Origin: Anaerobacillus sp. | Lineage (GTDB): Bacteria; Bacillota; Bacilli; Bacillales_H; Anaerobacillaceae | NCBI GenBank assembly: GCA_007120055.1 | Contig: SKOL01000765.1 | Span: 1-5,896, forward strand | Length of the DNA: 5,896 bases | Reading direction: 5' to 3' | Shown here: positions 5,589 through 5,896 of the stretch, piece by piece | Position numbering within the stretch: the stretch's first letter is position 1 | Layout: each line of letters begins with the position of its first letter | Position numbers and translations under genes: made by a program | Notes under the pieces: generated by a model | Database searches by the model: none | Seen by the model: the letters and a program-made list of their open reading frames with translations, nothing else | Told to the model about the DNA's origin: nothing

Positions 5589-5896
5589 TTAAAGAACCAT
5601 TCCGCCACCAACATTGATGACTTCACCAGTAATATAGGAAGCTTGGTCTGAAGAAAGGAAAGCTATACAATTTCCAACATCTTCAGGTGATCCAGCTCTT
5701 CCCATAGGGATTTTAGAAATCATCAGATCCCAAACCTTCTCTGGAACTCCTCTTGTCATATCAGTATCAATAAACCCTGGACAAATAGCATTTACAGTAA
5801 CACCTTTTCGCCCTAATTCGCGTGCTGCCGTTTTCGTTAAGCCTACTACCCCAGCTTTTGCTGCTGCATAATTCGCCTGGCCAACATTGCCAAGCC
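5589..5896 (-). CDS. short-chain dehydrogenase/reductase, FabG-like, C-terminal part (5' end beyond window)
   Basis: The visible 101 residues are the C-terminal part of a classical NAD(P)-dependent SDR, a cytoplasmic Rossmann-fold oxidoreductase. The catalytic YxxxK is present in GQANYAAAKAG (Tyr codon at 5870-5868, Lys codon at 5858-5856). It is followed by VNAICPGFIDTDM, the proline-glycine segment after the active site, then MGRAGSPEDVGNCIAFLSSD and the closing ITGEVINVGGGMVL before the TAA at 5589. The GNVGQANYAAAKAG context resembles 3-oxoacyl-ACP/acetoacetyl-CoA reductases, but SDR substrate cannot be called from this part. The cofactor-binding N-terminus and catalytic Ser lie beyond the right edge. 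The CoA-transferase start is 43 nt downstream, with no terminator between, so the two are probably co-transcribed. A reductase or dehydrogenase acting on a hydroxy or oxo acid, or its CoA ester, would fit the neighbours. Confidence 0.93.
   Translation of the reverse strand, partial: LGNVGQANYAAAKAGVVGLTKTAARELGRKGVTVNAICPGFIDTDMTRGVPEKVWDLMISKIPMGRAGSPEDVGNCIAFLSSDQASYITGEVINVGGGMVL

Overview
The window looks like the chromosome of a low-GC Gram-positive bacterium, probably a Bacillaceae-type member of the Bacillota. The evidence is the AT-rich base composition, strong AGGAGG-type ribosome binding sites, GTG starts, a lipoprotein signal on the solute-binding protein, and a CcpA-type cre-like site. 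I cannot name a genus from the sequence alone. Every gene I can support is on the minus strand, so transcription runs from the right edge to the left edge.

In transcription order the layout is as follows. (1) The C-terminal 101 residues of a classical short-chain dehydrogenase/reductase (SDR) enter at the right edge. (2) After 43 nt comes a full-length family I acetate/propionate-type CoA-transferase, best started at a GTG to give 531 aa. (3) A 96-nt gap holds an imperfect stem-loop and a cre-like operator. (4) A complete tripartite TRAP transporter follows: lipoprotein binding protein DctP, then a 67-nt gap with a perfect 14-bp hairpin, then small permease DctQ, then large permease DctM one base after dctQ. 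(5) A 442-nt stretch without an intact gene holds two degraded, fused gene remnants: a 3-hydroxyacyl-CoA dehydrogenase (HAD) with most of its NAD domain deleted, then the C-terminus of an SDR. (6) An apparently intact 3-hydroxyacyl-CoA dehydrogenase starts there and runs off the left edge.

Read together, this is a carboxylic-acid uptake and catabolism cluster. DctPQM would import a carboxylate using an ion gradient, the CoA-transferase would activate it to an acyl-CoA, and the HAD and SDR would carry out redox steps on hydroxyacyl or ketoacyl intermediates. The substrate cannot be read from the sequence. A short-chain hydroxy or oxo acid is a reasonable inference. The cre-like site suggests that transporter expression is reduced when preferred sugars are present, and the dctP-dctQ hairpin would fit higher production of the binding protein than of the membrane subunits.

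I found no RNA gene, CRISPR array, insertion sequence or phage feature. The least ordinary part is the mosaic pseudogene at about 649-892. The families it derives from, HAD and SDR, are the same two families whose intact members flank the cluster. I do not see a wholly new system here.
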